A DNA stretch of 64,000 bases from Bordetella parapertussis (GTDB lineage Bacteria; Acidobacteriota; Terriglobia; Bryobacterales; Bryobacteraceae): contig CALQCC020000024.1 of assembly GCA_943328975.2 (NCBI GenBank), positions 1-64,000 on the forward strand, given 5' to 3'. Position numbers and translations under genes: made by a program. A model generated the notes under the pieces. The model saw nothing but the letters and a program-made list of their open reading frames with translations, made no database searches and was not told where the DNA came from. Of the stretch, positions 18,206-27,641 are shown piece after piece (positions within the stretch are counted from its first letter, which is position 1; every line of letters starts with the position of its first letter).

Positions 18206-19296
18206 CAGATGCCTCCCACGAACCGGCCGCGGTTCAGAATGCCGTTGGGGTCGAATTGTTGCTTGACGGCGCGCATGAGAGGGAGCGTATCGCCGGGGCT
18301 GCCCCACGTGTCGAGATCGGATGGCGTGAGGATCACAAGCGAACCACCTTTTGATTCCAGATCGCGGCGCAACGTCGCGATGTCGGCGGTAGTATTCAGT
18401 TTCGCATGGCCGATTCCGGTGGCCTGCACGACGGCGCTTTGCGGCTTCAAGCGGGCGACGGCCTCAGCGATCTCCGACGGTAGGACGCTGAACTTGACGA
18501 TGGCTGCATCGTCTGAGGGCCAGAGTTGCTGGCGTGCGGACCAGACGTCAGATGGGGTTTCGCGGAAATCCGCCAGCGTGCGGACGAAGGATTCTTGCGC
18601 GGCGATGCCAGCTTCGGTGCCTTCAAAGAGGATGTCGACTGCGATCGCGGGATGGGTGCGGAGCTGCAGCGCGGTGTGGGCGAGTTGTGAGTCTTGAATC
18701 GCGAGCATCGACGTCTGTGCTGCTTCAAGAGTCGGAAACAGCGCGGAGAGGGTGCGTGTGTGCGCGGGCAGTGGATGCAGGCGGAAGATCGCTTGCGTAG
18801 TGACGCCCAAAGTTCCGAGCGAACCGGTCATCAGTTTAGGGAGATCGTAACCAGCCACGTTCTTGACGACCTTGCCGCCGCTCATGGCCAGCGTTCCGTC
18901 GGGGAGCGCGATGGTGATTCCGATGATCAAGTCGCGCAGGCTGCCGAAGCGGAGGCGGAGAGCGCCGCTGTCATTGGTTGCGAGGATGCCACCGACGGTC
19001 GCGCGTTCGGGCCACAGCGGATCAATCGCGAGGCGCTGGCCGTGTTGAGCGAGCGTGGTTTGCAGTTTCTCGATCGTGCAGCCGGCTTCGACGGTGACCG
19101 TCATGTCAGCCCACGCGTGTTCGATGACGCGGTTCAGGCTGGCGGTGGAAAGCACGATATCGGCGCGCGCCCCGGGATTGCTCCAGTCGGTCTTAGTGCC
19201 ACCTCCGCGAGGGATGACCAAGCGATTCACGGCATTCGCTTCGGCGAGAGCGGAGGCTAGTTCCTGCGGAGACTTCGGTTCGATAATCTCGCTCAA
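18205..19296 (-). CDS. glcE: Glycolate oxidase FAD-binding subunit GlcE
   Basis: This 363-residue protein has a PCMH-type FAD-binding domain: VIPRGGGTKTDW near the N-terminus, LWPERATVGGILATNDSG and SGGKVVKNVAGYDLPKLMTG. It pairs with GlcD in the glycolate dehydrogenase. I place the start at TTG 19296: it overlaps the glcD stop by four bases and has GGAG five bases before it, while the upstream ATG at 19362 would bury 70 bases in glcD. The length is usual for GlcE. Confidence 0.92.
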   Translation of the reverse strand: MSEIIEPKSPQELASALAEANAVNRLVIPRGGGTKTDWSNPGARADIVLSTASLNRVIEHAWADMTVTVEAGCTIEKLQTTLAQHGQRLAIDPLWPERATVGGILATNDSGALRLRFGSLRDLIIGITIALPDGTLAMSGGKVVKNVAGYDLPKLMTGSLGTLGVTTQAIFRLHPLPAHTRTLSALFPTLEAAQTSMLAIQDSQLAHTALQLRTHPAIAVDILFEGTEAGIAAQESFVRTLADFRETPSDVWSARQQLWPSDDAAIVKFSVLPSEIAEAVARLKPQSAVVQATGIGHAKLNTTADIATLRRDLESKGGSLVILTPSDLDTWGSPGDTLPLMRAVKQQFDPNGILNRGRFVGGI

Positions 19297-20750
19297 AATC
19301 GCTCCGCCACGCCGGAAGTTTCCAGAGGATGAGGTTTGTATTCGCCCGGCTGCTCGCCGCACAGGCGTGGGCGCGGGAATACTTTCGTCGGGTTAGACAG
19401 ATGTAGAGGATCGAACGCGCAACGGACGCGCTGCATGGTTTGCAGGTCCGGCTCCGCGAACATTTTCGGCATCATGTGTTTCTTCTCTTCGCCGACGCCG
19501 TGTTCGCCTGTGATCGAGCCGCCCTTTTCAATGCAGAGCTCCAGAATGCGTTCGGCCAAGCGTTCTGCCGTATGTTCCTGGCCCTCAATCCGGCGATCGT
19601 AGAGGACCAGAGGATGAAGATTACCGTCGCCAGCGTGGAACACGTTCGCCACGCGCAGACCGGTTTCTTTACTCATGCGGTCAATCTCGTCGAGCACGTC
19701 GGGAAGGGCAGTGCGCGGGATGACTCCGTCTTGCACGATGTAGTTCGGTGACACGCGGCCCATCGCGGCGAAGGCAGCCTTGCGGCCCTTCCACACCAGC
19801 GCGCGTTCTTCTTCCGATTGAGCCACGCGGATTTCCGAGGCTCCGTGCTGGCGGCAGATGGTGTTGACCTGCTCCATCAGTGCTTCTACTTCGGCGATGG
19901 GGCCGTCGAGTTCGACCAGCAGGAGACCGCCGCAATCGGGATAGTTTGCGTGGACCGCGGCTTCGGCAGCTTGGATGGAGAGGCTGTCCATCATTTCAAT
20001 GGCAGCGGGCACGATCCCTGCGGCGATGATGCCGCTCACTGCGGTACCAGCTTCGTTCGCCGTGGTGAATGCGGCGAGCAAGGTCTGAATTTGCTCGGGG
20101 CGTTTCACGATACGCAAGATTACTTTGGTCGCGATGCCAAGCGTGCCTTCGGCTCCCACGAAGACGCCGGCTAAGTCATAGCCCGGCGCGTCCAGTGTGT
20201 TGCCGCCGAGGTTCACAACGCTGCCGTCGGGCAGGACCACTTCTAGTCCGAGCACGTGGGTCGTGGTGAAACCGTACTTTAAACAGTGCGCGCCGCCGGA
20301 GTTTTCTGCGACATTGCCACCGATGGTACACACGGATTGCGACGAAGGATCGGGTGCGTAGAAGAAGTTCGCGGGCGCCACGCGGCCGGTGACTTCCAGG
20401 TTGATGACGCCGGGTTCGACGACCATGCGCGCGTTGGGAAGGTCTACGTTGAGGATACGCTTCATGCGCGCGAGGCTGATGACGATACCGCCTGCGACGG
20501 GCAACGCTCCGCCGCTTAAGCCTGTTCCTGAACCTCTTGCCACGAAAGGAATTCGTTCACGATGGCACAGGCGCACGACGCCCTGTACTTGTTCGGTTGA
20601 AGTAGGGAGAAGAACGGCCAGCGGCATCACGCGATAGTTCGTGAGGCCGTCGCATTCATAGGTCTTTAATTCTTCGGGTGACCAGATGAGGCCTGAATCA
20701 CCCACTACGGTGCGAAATTCGGCGAGAAGGCTGGGCGATAAATCGGTCAC
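19293..20750 (-). CDS. glcD: Glycolate oxidase subunit GlcD
   Basis: This is the 485-residue catalytic FAD subunit that oxidises glycolate (or a similar 2-hydroxy acid) to glyoxylate. The FAD-binding segments VARGSGTGLSGGALP and APDPSSQSVCTIGGNVAENS are intact, and the C-terminal GEHGVGEEKKHMM motif of the FAD-oxidase C domain is present. A D-lactate dehydrogenase is the main alternative, but the downstream glcE and glcF and the upstream malate synthase favour glycolate. It starts at GTG 20750, one base after the malate synthase stop (TAAGGTG), so translation is coupled. Confidence 0.94.
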   Translation of the reverse strand: MTDLSPSLLAEFRTVVGDSGLIWSPEELKTYECDGLTNYRVMPLAVLLPTSTEQVQGVVRLCHRERIPFVARGSGTGLSGGALPVAGGIVISLARMKRILNVDLPNARMVVEPGVINLEVTGRVAPANFFYAPDPSSQSVCTIGGNVAENSGGAHCLKYGFTTTHVLGLEVVLPDGSVVNLGGNTLDAPGYDLAGVFVGAEGTLGIATKVILRIVKRPEQIQTLLAAFTTANEAGTAVSGIIAAGIVPAAIEMMDSLSIQAAEAAVHANYPDCGGLLLVELDGPIAEVEALMEQVNTICRQHGASEIRVAQSEEERALVWKGRKAAFAAMGRVSPNYIVQDGVIPRTALPDVLDEIDRMSKETGLRVANVFHAGDGNLHPLVLYDRRIEGQEHTAERLAERILELCIEKGGSITGEHGVGEEKKHMMPKMFAEPDLQTMQRVRCAFDPLHLSNPTKVFPRPRLCGEQPGEYKPHPLETSGVAERF

Positions 20751-20751
20751 C

Positions 20752-22383
20752 TTAGAGGTACCGATACGCCTCGGTCGTTAGGAAGTCCTTGCATTCCGGA
20801 CTCACCATCATTTGTTCGAACAGCGCCGCTGCCTGCGGATACTTACCCGCATCGTAGCGAGCTTCGCCCACTTGGCCACGAATCTTATCGAGCTGTTCCT
20901 TGATCACGTCGCGGATCATGGCCCCGGTGATCTTGCGTCCGTCGCTCAACTGGCAACCGTTGTGGAGCCACTGCCAGACTTGTGTGCGGGAGATTTCCGC
21001 GGTGGCGGCGTCTTCCATTAAGTTGTAGATGGGCACGCAGCCGTTCCCGCGCAACCAGGATTCCAAGTACTGGATGCCGATGTCGACGTTCATCTTGAGA
21101 CCCTGCTCCGTGATGGCGCCTTCCGGGACCTTCAGTAAGTCCGATGCCTGCACGCTGACTTCTTCACGCTTAACGTGAATCTGGTTCGGCGTGGGCATGT
21201 GCGCGTCGAAGATTTCTTTCGCGATGCCGACCAGGCCAGGGTGAGCCACCCAAGTGCCGTCATGGCCGGCCTTCACTTCACGTAGCTTATCTTGGCGAAC
21301 CTTCTCAAGTGCCGCATCGTTCGCGGCCGGATCGTTCTTGATCGGAATCTGCGCAGCCATGCCGCCCATCGCGTGAATACCGCGCTTATGGCAGGTCTGG
21401 ATCAACAGGTCCACGTAGCTCTTGAGGAAGTGCTTGTCCATCGTGACGGTGGAGCGATCCGGCAACACGAACGCCGGGTGATTGCGCAGCACCTTGATGA
21501 AGCTGAAGATGTAATCCCAGCGACCGCAGTTGAGGCCGGCGGAGTGATCGCGCAATTCATAGAGGATCTCGTCCATCTCAAATGCACCGAGAATGGTTTC
21601 GATCAGGACCGTCGCGCGAACCGTGCCGTTGGGCACGCCGCAATGCTGCTGGGCGTAGACGAAAACGTCGTTCCAAAGGCGAGCTTCCAAGTGGCTCTGC
21701 ATCTTCGGAAGATAGAAATACGGGCCGGATCCCTTTGCCGCTAGCGCCTTGGCGTTGTGGAAGAAATAGAGACCGAAATCGAACAAGGAACCGGAAACGA
21801 TTTCTCCGCCGATGGTCACGTGCTTTTCCATCAGGTGCCAGCCACGCGGGCGGACCAGCAGGACGGCGTGTTTCGGATTCAGCTTGTACTGCTTGCCTTC
21901 GGGGCTGGCGTAGTCGATGGTGCCGCGCACGGCATCGCGCATGTTGACCTGGCCCAGAATATTGTTCGACCAAGTGGGCGCGTTCGAATCTTCGAAATCC
22001 GCCATGAACATGTTCGCGCCGGAGTTCAGCGCGTTGATGACCATCTTGCGGTCCACCGGGCCGGTGATTTCCACGCGGCGATCGGCGAGGTCGGCTGGGA
22101 TGGGCGCCACGGTGTAGTTGCTTCTGCGGATCTCCGCAGTCTCAGGCAGGAAATCGGGCAGCTTGCCGCCATCGATTGCCTTCTGACGTTCTACACGGGC
22201 TTCCAGCAACTGACGGCGACGGCCGTCGAAGCGGCGGTGCAGCTCGGCGACAAGGGCGAGCGCCTCCGGGCTAACAATCTCTTCACATTCCCGGGGGATG
22301 CTGGCGTCGATGGTTACGCCACTGCGTTCAAGGTGCGGAGTGCTCATTTGACAGCTAACATTGCAACAACTTCCGGCGCACAT
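20752..22383 (-). CDS. aceB: Malate synthase A
   Basis: This 543-residue enzyme condenses glyoxylate with acetyl-CoA to malate. The family signature [18 protein letters not shown] is perfect, and [12 protein letters not shown] and the acidic-metal loop [16 protein letters not shown] are present. The length matches the A-type enzyme. No isocitrate lyase gene is seen in the window, and the enzyme is tightly linked to glcDEF, so the glyoxylate probably comes from glycolate. The first ATG (22383) follows the DUF72 stop by 14 bases; an in-frame ATG at 22347 is an alternative, and neither has a strong ribosome site. Confidence 0.95.
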   Translation of the reverse strand: MCAGSCCNVSCQMSTPHLERSGVTIDASIPRECEEIVSPEALALVAELHRRFDGRRRQLLEARVERQKAIDGGKLPDFLPETAEIRRSNYTVAPIPADLADRRVEITGPVDRKMVINALNSGANMFMADFEDSNAPTWSNNILGQVNMRDAVRGTIDYASPEGKQYKLNPKHAVLLVRPRGWHLMEKHVTIGGEIVSGSLFDFGLYFFHNAKALAAKGSGPYFYLPKMQSHLEARLWNDVFVYAQQHCGVPNGTVRATVLIETILGAFEMDEILYELRDHSAGLNCGRWDYIFSFIKVLRNHPAFVLPDRSTVTMDKHFLKSYVDLLIQTCHKRGIHAMGGMAAQIPIKNDPAANDAALEKVRQDKLREVKAGHDGTWVAHPGLVGIAKEIFDAHMPTPNQIHVKREEVSVQASDLLKVPEGAITEQGLKMNVDIGIQYLESWLRGNGCVPIYNLMEDAATAEISRTQVWQWLHNGCQLSDGRKITGAMIRDVIKEQLDKIRGQVGEARYDAGKYPQAAALFEQMMVSPECKDFLTTEAYRYL

Positions 22384-22397
22384 GTCAAATGGCAGGG

Positions 22398-23111
22398 TCA
22401 GTCATTTTTTGTGGCTCTCAGTAGCTCCTCGGCGTAGCGGGCACCGGCGGGAGTATCTTCATGCTTGAAGAAGCAGTAAACGTCGCGGTCATCGGCGAGT
22501 TGGCGTTGCACGCGCTGGGCGATTTCTGCGCGTTCTTCAGGGGAGTAGTCTTCCTTGCGGAGGCGCACGTAGATGAAATCCGCAGTGACTATTTCGGGGA
22601 CTTCAAACTTCTCGGATTCGGCTAAGCAGAGGGCGACTCTATGCTGGGCCAGAAGGCGGTAGACTTCGTCGGTGAGCCAGGTTTTGTTGCGGAACTCGAA
22701 GGCGAAGCGCACGTCGGCCGGTAGTTTAGCCAGAAAGGCGGCTAGCAATTCCCTGTCGGCCTTCATGTTGGGCGGCAGTTGGAATAGCACGGGTCCCAGC
22801 CGTCGTGAGGCGCGCAGGGGGTCGATGGCGCGGAAGAAAAGTTCTGTGAATTCGGATTCGCGTAGCCGCTGGATGTGGGTGATGCGTTGGTGGGCTTTGC
22901 ACACGAAGGTGAAGTCGTCCGGGGTTGCTGCGACCCAGTTTTCGAGCGTCGTGGCTTTCGGCAATTGGCGGAAGGTGTAATTGATTTCGACCGCGTTCAA
23001 GCGCGTCGCGTAGTGTTCCAGGAATTTCTTTGCCGGAAGTTTCGCCGGATAGAAGTCGGGTTTCCAAGTGGGGTAGGCGAAACCGGAAGTGCCTGCTCGC
23101 AAGATGGCCAT
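22398..23111 (-). CDS. DUF72 (YecE-like) protein
   Basis: This 237-residue protein has the DUF72 hallmarks: [18 protein letters not shown] at the N-terminus, [36 protein letters not shown] and CFFKHED near the end. The family adopts a TIM-barrel fold and its biochemical role is unsettled. It is the first gene of the minus-strand run leading into aceB-glcDEF (14-base gap) and is divergent from the ABC transporter gene. Confidence 0.9.
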   Translation of the reverse strand: MAILRAGTSGFAYPTWKPDFYPAKLPAKKFLEHYATRLNAVEINYTFRQLPKATTLENWVAATPDDFTFVCKAHQRITHIQRLRESEFTELFFRAIDPLRASRRLGPVLFQLPPNMKADRELLAAFLAKLPADVRFAFEFRNKTWLTDEVYRLLAQHRVALCLAESEKFEVPEIVTADFIYVRLRKEDYSPEERAEIAQRVQRQLADDRDVYCFFKHEDTPAGARYAEELLRATKND

Positions 23112-23137
23112 ACAAGAGATGATCGTACACTGAAGGG

Positions 23138-25081
23138 ATGGGAACGAGAAGCATGGGACTTCCAGGGATGGGCAGCGGCGGTCGGCGCGGAAGCGCTGGG
23201 CCGTCAGGTCCTCCGAAGGCCGTCAAGTCGCCGGTGCAGCAGATGCGCAATGTTTGGCCGGAGTTGCGGGAGATGATTCTGCCGCGGCGCAAGATCATTA
23301 TCTTGGGCTTCTTACTGATGATCGTGAACCGGCTGAGTGGCCTGGTGCTTCCGATTTCGACGAAGTATCTTATCGATAACGTGATTGGTCAACGGCAGTC
23401 GGCTCTGCTGACGTATTTGGTGCTGGGGATTTTGGGCGCGACGCTGCTGCAAGGGGCGACTTCGTTTGCTCTGACGCAATTGTTGTCCAAGGCGGGACAA
23501 AGTTTGATTGCGGAACTGAGGCAGAAGGTCCAGCGGCACATCGGGTTGTTGCCCGTTGCCTACTACGACGCAAACAAAAGCGGGACGCTGGTTTCGCGCA
23601 TCATGACCGACGTGGAAGGCGTGCGCAATCTGATCGGCACGGGCCTGGTGGATTTGGTCGGTGGTCTCATGACGGCGGCGATTTCGCTAGTGGTGTTGCT
23701 GTCCATCAGCCCCGTCATGACGCTGGTTACGGCGGGTGCCGTGGGCGTATTCGGCATCCTACTGAGCAAAGCATTTGTGAATATTCGTCCTGTGTTTCGC
23801 GAGCGCGGAAAGATCAACGCTGAGGTTACCGGTCGGTTGACGGAATCGCTAGGTGGAGTGCGCGTGGTGAAGGGCTATCATGCGGAAGAGCGTGAGGCCG
23901 AAGTATTCTCCAAGGGCGTGACCCGGCTGCTGGAGAACGTATTCAAGTCACTGACGATGATGTCGCTGATGTCGCTGTCGTCGACCGTCCTGATGGGGCT
24001 GGTCAGTGCCGGCGTCATGTTCGTGGGTGTGCGGCAGATCTTCGCTGGCACGCTCTCGTTGGGCGATTTCGTGATGTTCACGACGTTCCTGGCTTTCCTG
24101 GTTGCGCCGGTGTTTCAGGTGGTGGGCATCGGCACGCAGTTGACGGAGGCTTTTGCTGGACTCGATCGCACGCGGGAAGTCCTGGGCGAACGCCGCGAGG
24201 ATGCCGAGCCGAATCGCACAGTAACGATCGGCCCGATCCAGGGCACGGTTGAGTTTAAGGATGTCGACTTCAGCTACGAAGAAGGCAAGCCCGTCCTGCG
24301 CGGCGTTAATTTCCGTGCGGACCCGGGGACGGTTACCGCTCTCGTGGGCTCTTCCGGGTCCGGCAAGTCGACCATTATCAGTTTGATCTCGGCGTTCCAC
24401 GAGCCCAACGGCGGTTTGGTCACGGTCGACGGAGTCGACCTTTCCAAGGTGAGTTTGAAGAGCTACCGCACGCAGCTGGGCGTGGTGTTGCAGGATACGT
24501 TCCTGTTCGATGGAACCATCGAAGAGAACATCGCGTTTGCTAAGCCCGGGGCCACGAAAGAACAGATTCGTGAAGCGTGCCACATCGCGCGCGTCGACGA
24601 ATTTGCGGAGCGCTTTGAATTGAAATACGACACCATTGTGGGTGAGCGCGGCGTGAAGTTATCCGGCGGACAGAGGCAACGCGTGTCGATCGCGCGCGCG
24701 ATCCTTGCCAATCCACGTATTCTGATTTTGGACGAAGCCACATCGAGCCTCGACTCGGAATCGGAAGCGCTGATTCAAGAAGGACTCAAGTACCTGATGA
24801 AGGGCCGCACCACTTTCGTGATCGCGCATCGTTTGTCGACGATTCGTCGCGCGGATCAGATTCTGGTGGTGGAAGAGGGCCAGATCGTGGAGCGGGGAAC
24901 GCATGATTCGCTCTATGCCCTCAACGGCCGTTACTGGGATCTGTATACGCGCCAGCATGGCCTGGAGAAGAACATGTTCCTGGCTCCGGGCGAAGGCGAT
25001 AGCGTGCCGGAATCACCGGAAGCGAAACCGGCGCGTCCTGCGGGCGGTGGTGGGCCGCTGGGGATGCTCGGCGGACGCTAG
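23138..25081 (+). CDS. ABC exporter, fused permease and ATPase
   Basis: This 647-residue half-transporter would work as a homodimer. A Gly/Pro-rich 45-residue N-terminal tail precedes six membrane helices (about 50-330). The nucleotide-binding domain holds Walker A GSSGSGKST (about 404-412), signature LSGGQRQR, Walker B ILILDEATSSLD and the H-loop IAHRLS. The layout resembles MsbA and other lipid or multidrug exporters; the substrate cannot be read from sequence. The C-terminus is Pro/Gly-rich. The start is uncertain: the ATG at 23138 is preceded directly by GAAGGG, and an in-frame ATG lies five codons later. Confidence 0.92.
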   Translation: MGTRSMGLPGMGSGGRRGSAGPSGPPKAVKSPVQQMRNVWPELREMILPRRKIIILGFLLMIVNRLSGLVLPISTKYLIDNVIGQRQSALLTYLVLGILGATLLQGATSFALTQLLSKAGQSLIAELRQKVQRHIGLLPVAYYDANKSGTLVSRIMTDVEGVRNLIGTGLVDLVGGLMTAAISLVVLLSISPVMTLVTAGAVGVFGILLSKAFVNIRPVFRERGKINAEVTGRLTESLGGVRVVKGYHAEEREAEVFSKGVTRLLENVFKSLTMMSLMSLSSTVLMGLVSAGVMFVGVRQIFAGTLSLGDFVMFTTFLAFLVAPVFQVVGIGTQLTEAFAGLDRTREVLGERREDAEPNRTVTIGPIQGTVEFKDVDFSYEEGKPVLRGVNFRADPGTVTALVGSSGSGKSTIISLISAFHEPNGGLVTVDGVDLSKVSLKSYRTQLGVVLQDTFLFDGTIEENIAFAKPGATKEQIREACHIARVDEFAERFELKYDTIVGERGVKLSGGQRQRVSIARAILANPRILILDEATSSLDSESEALIQEGLKYLMKGRTTFVIAHRLSTIRRADQILVVEEGQIVERGTHDSLYALNGRYWDLYTRQHGLEKNMFLAPGEGDSVPESPEAKPARPAGGGGPLGMLGGR

Positions 25082-25100
25082 CTGAAATATACTGCTCTGC

Positions 25101-25589
25101 ATGAGCCTTATCTCGATTTTGGAAGCAGGGCGGAGGGATTTCCTCAGCGCCACGCAGGACATCGTTGCCGCGCAGGCATCCGCTAAACCTGCGCTTGGGG
25201 CTTGGTCCGTACTGGAATGCATCGAGCATGTGGTTACCGTAGAGGGTCGCTATTTAGACTGGATCGCCGACGGAACTTCGATTACGCCGCAACGCGATGC
25301 AGAGAAAGAGATGCGGCTCTTCACGATGATCCGAAGCCGGCTGACGAAGGTAAAGACGCCTGAGGTGTTTTCGCCGTTGGGTCGATTCGATTCGCTAGCC
25401 GCAGTGTTGGCTGAGTTCAAAACGATCCGGGACCGCAGTGTTCAAGTAGTGCAAGAACGAGGCGAAGGGCTCTACGCGATTGGAGCGAGGCACCCCCGCT
25501 TTGGCGAGATGAACGGAGTAGAGTTGGTCCACTTGATCGATGGCCACGCTCGCAGGCACGCCGACCAGATCCGTGAAATCTGCGAATGA
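25101..25589 (+). CDS. DinB-family metal-binding protein
   Basis: This 162-residue four-helix-bundle protein matches the DinB_2 group. The likely metal histidines are in ALGAWSVLECIEHVV (one His) and LIDGHARRHADQI (two His near the C-terminus), the usual triad. Relatives include thiol transferases and many uncharacterised proteins. It begins 19 bases after the ABC exporter and overlaps the pentapeptide gene by four bases (ATGA), so it is probably transcribed with both. Confidence 0.88.
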   Translation: MSLISILEAGRRDFLSATQDIVAAQASAKPALGAWSVLECIEHVVTVEGRYLDWIADGTSITPQRDAEKEMRLFTMIRSRLTKVKTPEVFSPLGRFDSLAAVLAEFKTIRDRSVQVVQERGEGLYAIGARHPRFGEMNGVELVHLIDGHARRHADQIREICE

Positions 25590-26236
25590 AAGCCAAGAAG
25601 TCAGTTGTCATCAAACGCGATCGACCGGATCTGCCCGCGGAGTTTGCATCGACCCAGTGGCTGGACGAAGGCAAGTCGATCACGTTGCAGGAAACGCGGC
25701 TGCAAGACTTGGAACGAACCAGCCTGAAGCTCGACGCGTTTCGCCTGGAAGGTTCCACCTTGGAGCGCGTGCAACTCGCTGGTGGACAGTTCGGGTCCGT
25801 CGTGTGGAAAGACGTTCGGGTTGTAGGTTGCGACTTGGCGAACATTCGAGCGCATCGCGTTTCGCTTGTCAGAGTGGAACTCGTTGATTGCCGACTGACG
25901 GGCTTTCGCGCCACGGCTCTGGATTGGCAAGACGTTTTGATCCAGAACGGAGACGCTCGCTACGCGCAGTTTGAGAGCGGAAAGTTTCGTGATTGCGAGT
26001 TCGAAGGCTGCAATTTCCAGGACGCCGATTTTCGCGGCGCGGATCTGGCCGGGGCAATCTTCCGGTCGTGCAATTTGGATCGCGCCGATCTACAAAAGAC
26101 GAAATCGCAGAATACGGATTTCCGCAAGTCCGAAGTCGAAGGCATGCTAGTCGGCATGACGGACCTGCAGGGCGCGATCGTGGACCCAGCGCAGGCGATG
26201 GTCCTGGCTCGGGTGTTGGGACTACAGATTCTGTAG
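25586..26236 (+). CDS. Pentapeptide-repeat protein
   Basis: This 216-residue protein is built of A(D/N)LxX-type repeats. They are loose in the first half (LQDLERTSLKLDAFRLEG) and regular in the second (FQDADFRGADLAGAIF, NLDRADLQKTKSQNTDF). Such repeats form a right-handed square beta-helix. Some relatives mimic DNA and protect gyrase, but nothing here shows that activity. It overlaps the DinB-family gene by four bases and converges with an outer-membrane gene seven bases away. Confidence 0.88.
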   Translation: MKAKKSVVIKRDRPDLPAEFASTQWLDEGKSITLQETRLQDLERTSLKLDAFRLEGSTLERVQLAGGQFGSVVWKDVRVVGCDLANIRAHRVSLVRVELVDCRLTGFRATALDWQDVLIQNGDARYAQFESGKFRDCEFEGCNFQDADFRGADLAGAIFRSCNLDRADLQKTKSQNTDFRKSEVEGMLVGMTDLQGAIVDPAQAMVLARVLGLQIL

Positions 26237-26243
26237 CGACGCG

Positions 26244-26774
26244 TTAGAAGCCGAAGCCCATTAGAATGGCAACCTGGTTTCGGTTCGACTGCAAGCCGCC
26301 GTCGAAGTTTCGCACGGCCCAACTGGTGTAGCGAACCTCGGGCGATAATTTAAAGAATAGAAATTTGATCTCGACGCCGCCGCCGACCACGAGGCCGTAG
26401 TTCTGGCGATGTTTCAACGTCGCCAGGCTGATATCCGACAACCGGCTGAAGGCCGCGCCGCCTTCAAAGTACGGGCGCACCATCCCCGTGCCGATGCGAT
26501 GCTTGAGCACGACGGGGAACTCCCACGACGATCCGGTTCCGGCCGCGAGAAAATCATACTTGCGGCGCAGAGCATCGATCTCGACGGAATTGCCGCCGGG
26601 GAGGTGCAGTTCCAGATACGGGCCCCAGACGAGGTTCTGCGCATCCGCAATGGACTGCGCCTGGATCACTTTGAACGCATCCGTCGCTGGGACCCCTAAC
26701 TTCAATCCAACCCCCAGAGGCTGGGCATACGCGGCCATCGATAAAACAAAAAGTGCCGAAAGTGTTTTGAGCAT
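26244..26774 (-). CDS. Outer-membrane beta-barrel protein
   Basis: This 176-residue protein has a signal peptide cut near AAYAQ (17-18). Alternating hydrophobic strands and a C-terminal Phe (LMGFGF) are typical of barrels inserted by the BAM machinery. Strand-like segments such as VRPYFEGGAAFSRL and YGLVVGGGVEIKFLFF fit an eight-stranded small barrel. It lies 12 bases after the TonB-like gene on the same strand. It is too small to be a TonB-dependent receptor. Function unknown. Confidence 0.82.
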   Translation of the reverse strand: MLKTLSALFVLSMAAYAQPLGVGLKLGVPATDAFKVIQAQSIADAQNLVWGPYLELHLPGGNSVEIDALRRKYDFLAAGTGSSWEFPVVLKHRIGTGMVRPYFEGGAAFSRLSDISLATLKHRQNYGLVVGGGVEIKFLFFKLSPEVRYTSWAVRNFDGGLQSNRNQVAILMGFGF

Positions 26775-26786
26775 CCTATCCCGATT

Positions 26787-27563
26787 CTAAAGCAAGTGAA
26801 ACCCGACCTCTACCATCGCTGGCGCCATCACGGGCCGGTCCCCTATAAGAGCAGGGCGGAAGCGCCAACGTTTCACGGCTTCGATCGCATTTTCATCCAG
26901 ACCGAGGCCCATGGCCTTTACGACCCGAATATTCAAAGGGCGCCCGTCGATGCCGACATCGATTCGCAGCCGCACGAAGCCTTGTACGTGAGCTCGGCGA
27001 GCGGGCTCGGAGTATTGCGGCTCCTCTTGATAGATCAATTGTGGGGTGCGTGTGAGCTTCTGCTGGGGTAGCGTGCCGCCGGTGAAGCCGCGCTCCGGAC
27101 CGTCGCCGATGCCACCGCCTGGGCCCGTTCCGATGCCGCCGCGTTGTCCCGGTCCGCCGCTGGTCCCCGCGAGGAGCCCCAACGGATCGCCGATCTCGGC
27201 GAGGGAGGAGTTCAGCTCGGGTGCGTCAATCATCGACACTTGGATCGCCAAATGAGGTTGGTCATTCATCGCAACCATGGGCGGAAGAAACTTGCGCCGT
27301 ATCGGTTTATCGGGAAGGCGACCCTTGCTGGCAGGTTCGGGTGAGTTCTGGCCGCCACCGCTCTCCTGTGGCATCAAACGAGGGGCAGGGAGGCGGATGG
27401 AGAGCGGCATCTTGACGACAAAATGCGGCGGCAGGGGTGGAGGGGGGCCCATTACTGCCGCCGCGAGCAACAACACCAGCAGCGCGGCGACATGGAGGCT
27501 GGAGGAGACAAGCCACGAGGAGATCGGCTGGGATGAACGTTGCATGCCTTCGGTAATGCACAT
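26787..27563 (-). CDS. TonB-family energy transducer
   Basis: This 258-residue protein has one N-terminal membrane helix (about 20-38), a Pro/Gly-rich periplasmic spacer and a TonB C-terminal domain (about 175-258): PQYSEPARRAHVQGFVRL, DGRPLNIRVVKA and ENAIEAVKRWRFRPA, the YP-like and W-R-F signature of the family. TonB couples ExbBD to outer-membrane receptors. An in-frame ATG at 27545 gives a shorter tail and is a possible start. It lies between murJ and a small outer-membrane barrel gene on the same strand. Confidence 0.9.
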   Translation of the reverse strand: MCITEGMQRSSQPISSWLVSSSLHVAALLVLLLAAAVMGPPPPLPPHFVVKMPLSIRLPAPRLMPQESGGGQNSPEPASKGRLPDKPIRRKFLPPMVAMNDQPHLAIQVSMIDAPELNSSLAEIGDPLGLLAGTSGGPGQRGGIGTGPGGGIGDGPERGFTGGTLPQQKLTRTPQLIYQEEPQYSEPARRAHVQGFVRLRIDVGIDGRPLNIRVVKAMGLGLDENAIEAVKRWRFRPALIGDRPVMAPAMVEVGFHLL

Positions 27564-27641
27564 GGCTTGCCACGCTCAAGTGATTGATTCTGCGTGCACC
27601 CGTGCGGCCAGCGCAGCACACACGTGCTCGGTGGGCACACA

